Source of the DNA: CBDCYS01 sp965226185 | GTDB taxonomy: Bacteria; Acidobacteriota; Terriglobia; Bryobacterales; UBA6623 | NCBI GenBank assembly: GCA_965226185.1 | Contig: CBDDCT010000005.1 | Location: 558,001 to 622,000, forward strand | Direction of reading: 5' to 3' | Length of the DNA stretch: 64,000 nt | Part shown: positions 63,424 to 64,000 of the stretch, one piece after another | How positions within the stretch are numbered: the stretch's first letter is position 1 | Layout: each line of letters opens with the position of its first letter | The notes under the pieces: generated by a model | The model's database searches: none | What the model saw: only the letters and a program-made list of their open reading frames with translations | Told to the model about the DNA's origin: nothing | Program-made: the position numbers and the translations under genes

Positions 63424-64000
63424 TCAGGCTGCTTGCCGGTCCGCCGGACCCAGCTCCTCCAGATCGGCGTTCTCCATGCTGAAGTAGGGCCGCGACTCCA
63501 GTTGCCACTGCTCGTGCCGCTCCAGCAAAATCGCCCCGATCAGCCGCTCGCACGAGCCCGGTTGGGAAACACTCCCACCACTCGCGTGCGCTGCTTCAGC
63601 GTCTTCATCAGCCGCTCCAGCATGTTCGTCGATCCCAGACGGCGGCGATGGCCCTCGGGAAAATCCAGCACCGTCAGGCAATCCTCGAGTCCGTGCCGCA
63701 ACATCGCCGCCACTTTCGGCCGCCGGGTCTCCCAGTTTTGGGCCATCTCCTCGCCGCGCCGCAAGCACTCGTCCTTTTCTCGGGCGGCGAACACAGCGGC
63801 CAGCTCACTCAGCACCTCGCGGTACTCCCGGTGGGCCACCTTGCGTGCCAGCTCCCGTTTGAAATGCACCCGGCAACGCTGCCAGCGCACCCCTTGAAAG
63901 TGCCTCCCCAGCGCTGCCACGATGCCGCCATGGGCGTCGCTGACGATCAGCCGCAGCCCACTCAACCCGCGCTCGTTGAGCTGCCGAAACAGCTCTCCCC
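63424..64000 (-). pseudogene. IS256-family (mutator) transposase, frameshifted and cut by window edge
   Basis: The frame is open to the right edge. LIVSDAHGGIVAALGRHFQG holds the second catalytic Asp of the DDE set, and LGSTNMLERLMKTLKQRTRV the Glu (N-x-L-E-R). At about 63553 one base is missing: frame 1 ends in FPNRARASG, while the next frame carries on with SCERLIGAILLERHEQWQLE to the natural C-terminus. It could be real decay or a sequencing error. The 5' half lies outside the window. Confidence 0.85.

Overview
This 64 kb window (high GC, dense coding on both strands) looks like a chromosomal segment of an Acidobacteriota bacterium, most likely the Bryobacterales/Solibacter side of the phylum. 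This is inferred from gene content: a PadR regulator followed by a MacB/FtsX-like 'ADOP' permease, a carboxypeptidase-regulatory-like (Oar-type) TonB receptor, a PQQ dehydrogenase with its cytochrome, PSD1/DUF1549-DUF1553 and DUF1501 proteins, a PVC-type SGNH/dehydrogenase cluster, several sulfatases and bacillithiol BshB1. Planctomycetes share many of these families, but the ADOP and Oar proteins and the core-gene context fit Acidobacteriota better. No rRNA, tRNA or CRISPR array was found.

Layout. 1-3.1 kb: PadR and an ADOP permease carrying a frameshifting 91-bp tandem duplication. 3.4-6.4 kb: a thioredoxin-fusion protein and a UGSC-family selenoprotein with an in-frame UGA and a SECIS-like hairpin, separated by a 608-bp IS1380-type MITE. 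6.5-12 kb: cytochrome c, PQQ dehydrogenase, a methyltransferase and a sulfatase. 12-19.3 kb: a rhamnosidase remnant and a TonB receptor split by two nested IS1380-family elements. 19.5-27.4 kb: a sulfatase, an IS110 element, the DUF1549/DUF1501 pair, a glutaredoxin-like protein and bshB1. 27.4-36.3 kb: a PpiD/SurA foldase, TrmJ, a membrane protein, an envelope-polysaccharide pair (GT2 hit by a small transposon remnant, and a pyruvyl transferase) and a seven-heme cytochrome with TPRs. 36.4-47 kb: a secreted Ig-like protein, an IS6 element, the SGNH/PVC dehydrogenase/cupredoxin/cytochrome cluster (one frameshift), a beta-propeller, a Rieske protein and an aldo-keto reductase. 47.4-53.2 kb: a hypothetical protein, a methyltransferase, cysS, rnhA, dusB and an enolase-superfamily dehydratase. 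53.3-55.6 kb: an AT-richer three-gene toxin-antitoxin-like operon between two direct repeats, each carrying a promoter and a palindromic operator. 56-62 kb: a TPR protein, a fucose-isomerase-like protein and the conserved rplU-rpmA-obg-nadD block. 62-64 kb: REP-like hairpins, a kinase remnant, a methyltransferase and a frameshifted IS256 transposase that runs off the edge.

Much of the window is about periplasmic redox chemistry (PQQ, multiheme, cupredoxin, Rieske, thioredoxin and Sec proteins) and polymer degradation (sulfatases, TonB receptor, rhamnosidase remnant). It is heavily reworked by mobile DNA: IS1380, IS110, IS6, IS256, an IS1182 remnant, a RAYT remnant, two MITE-like elements and at least two families of covarying hairpin repeats. 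Function assignments rest on recognised motifs and family memory; no database search was run.
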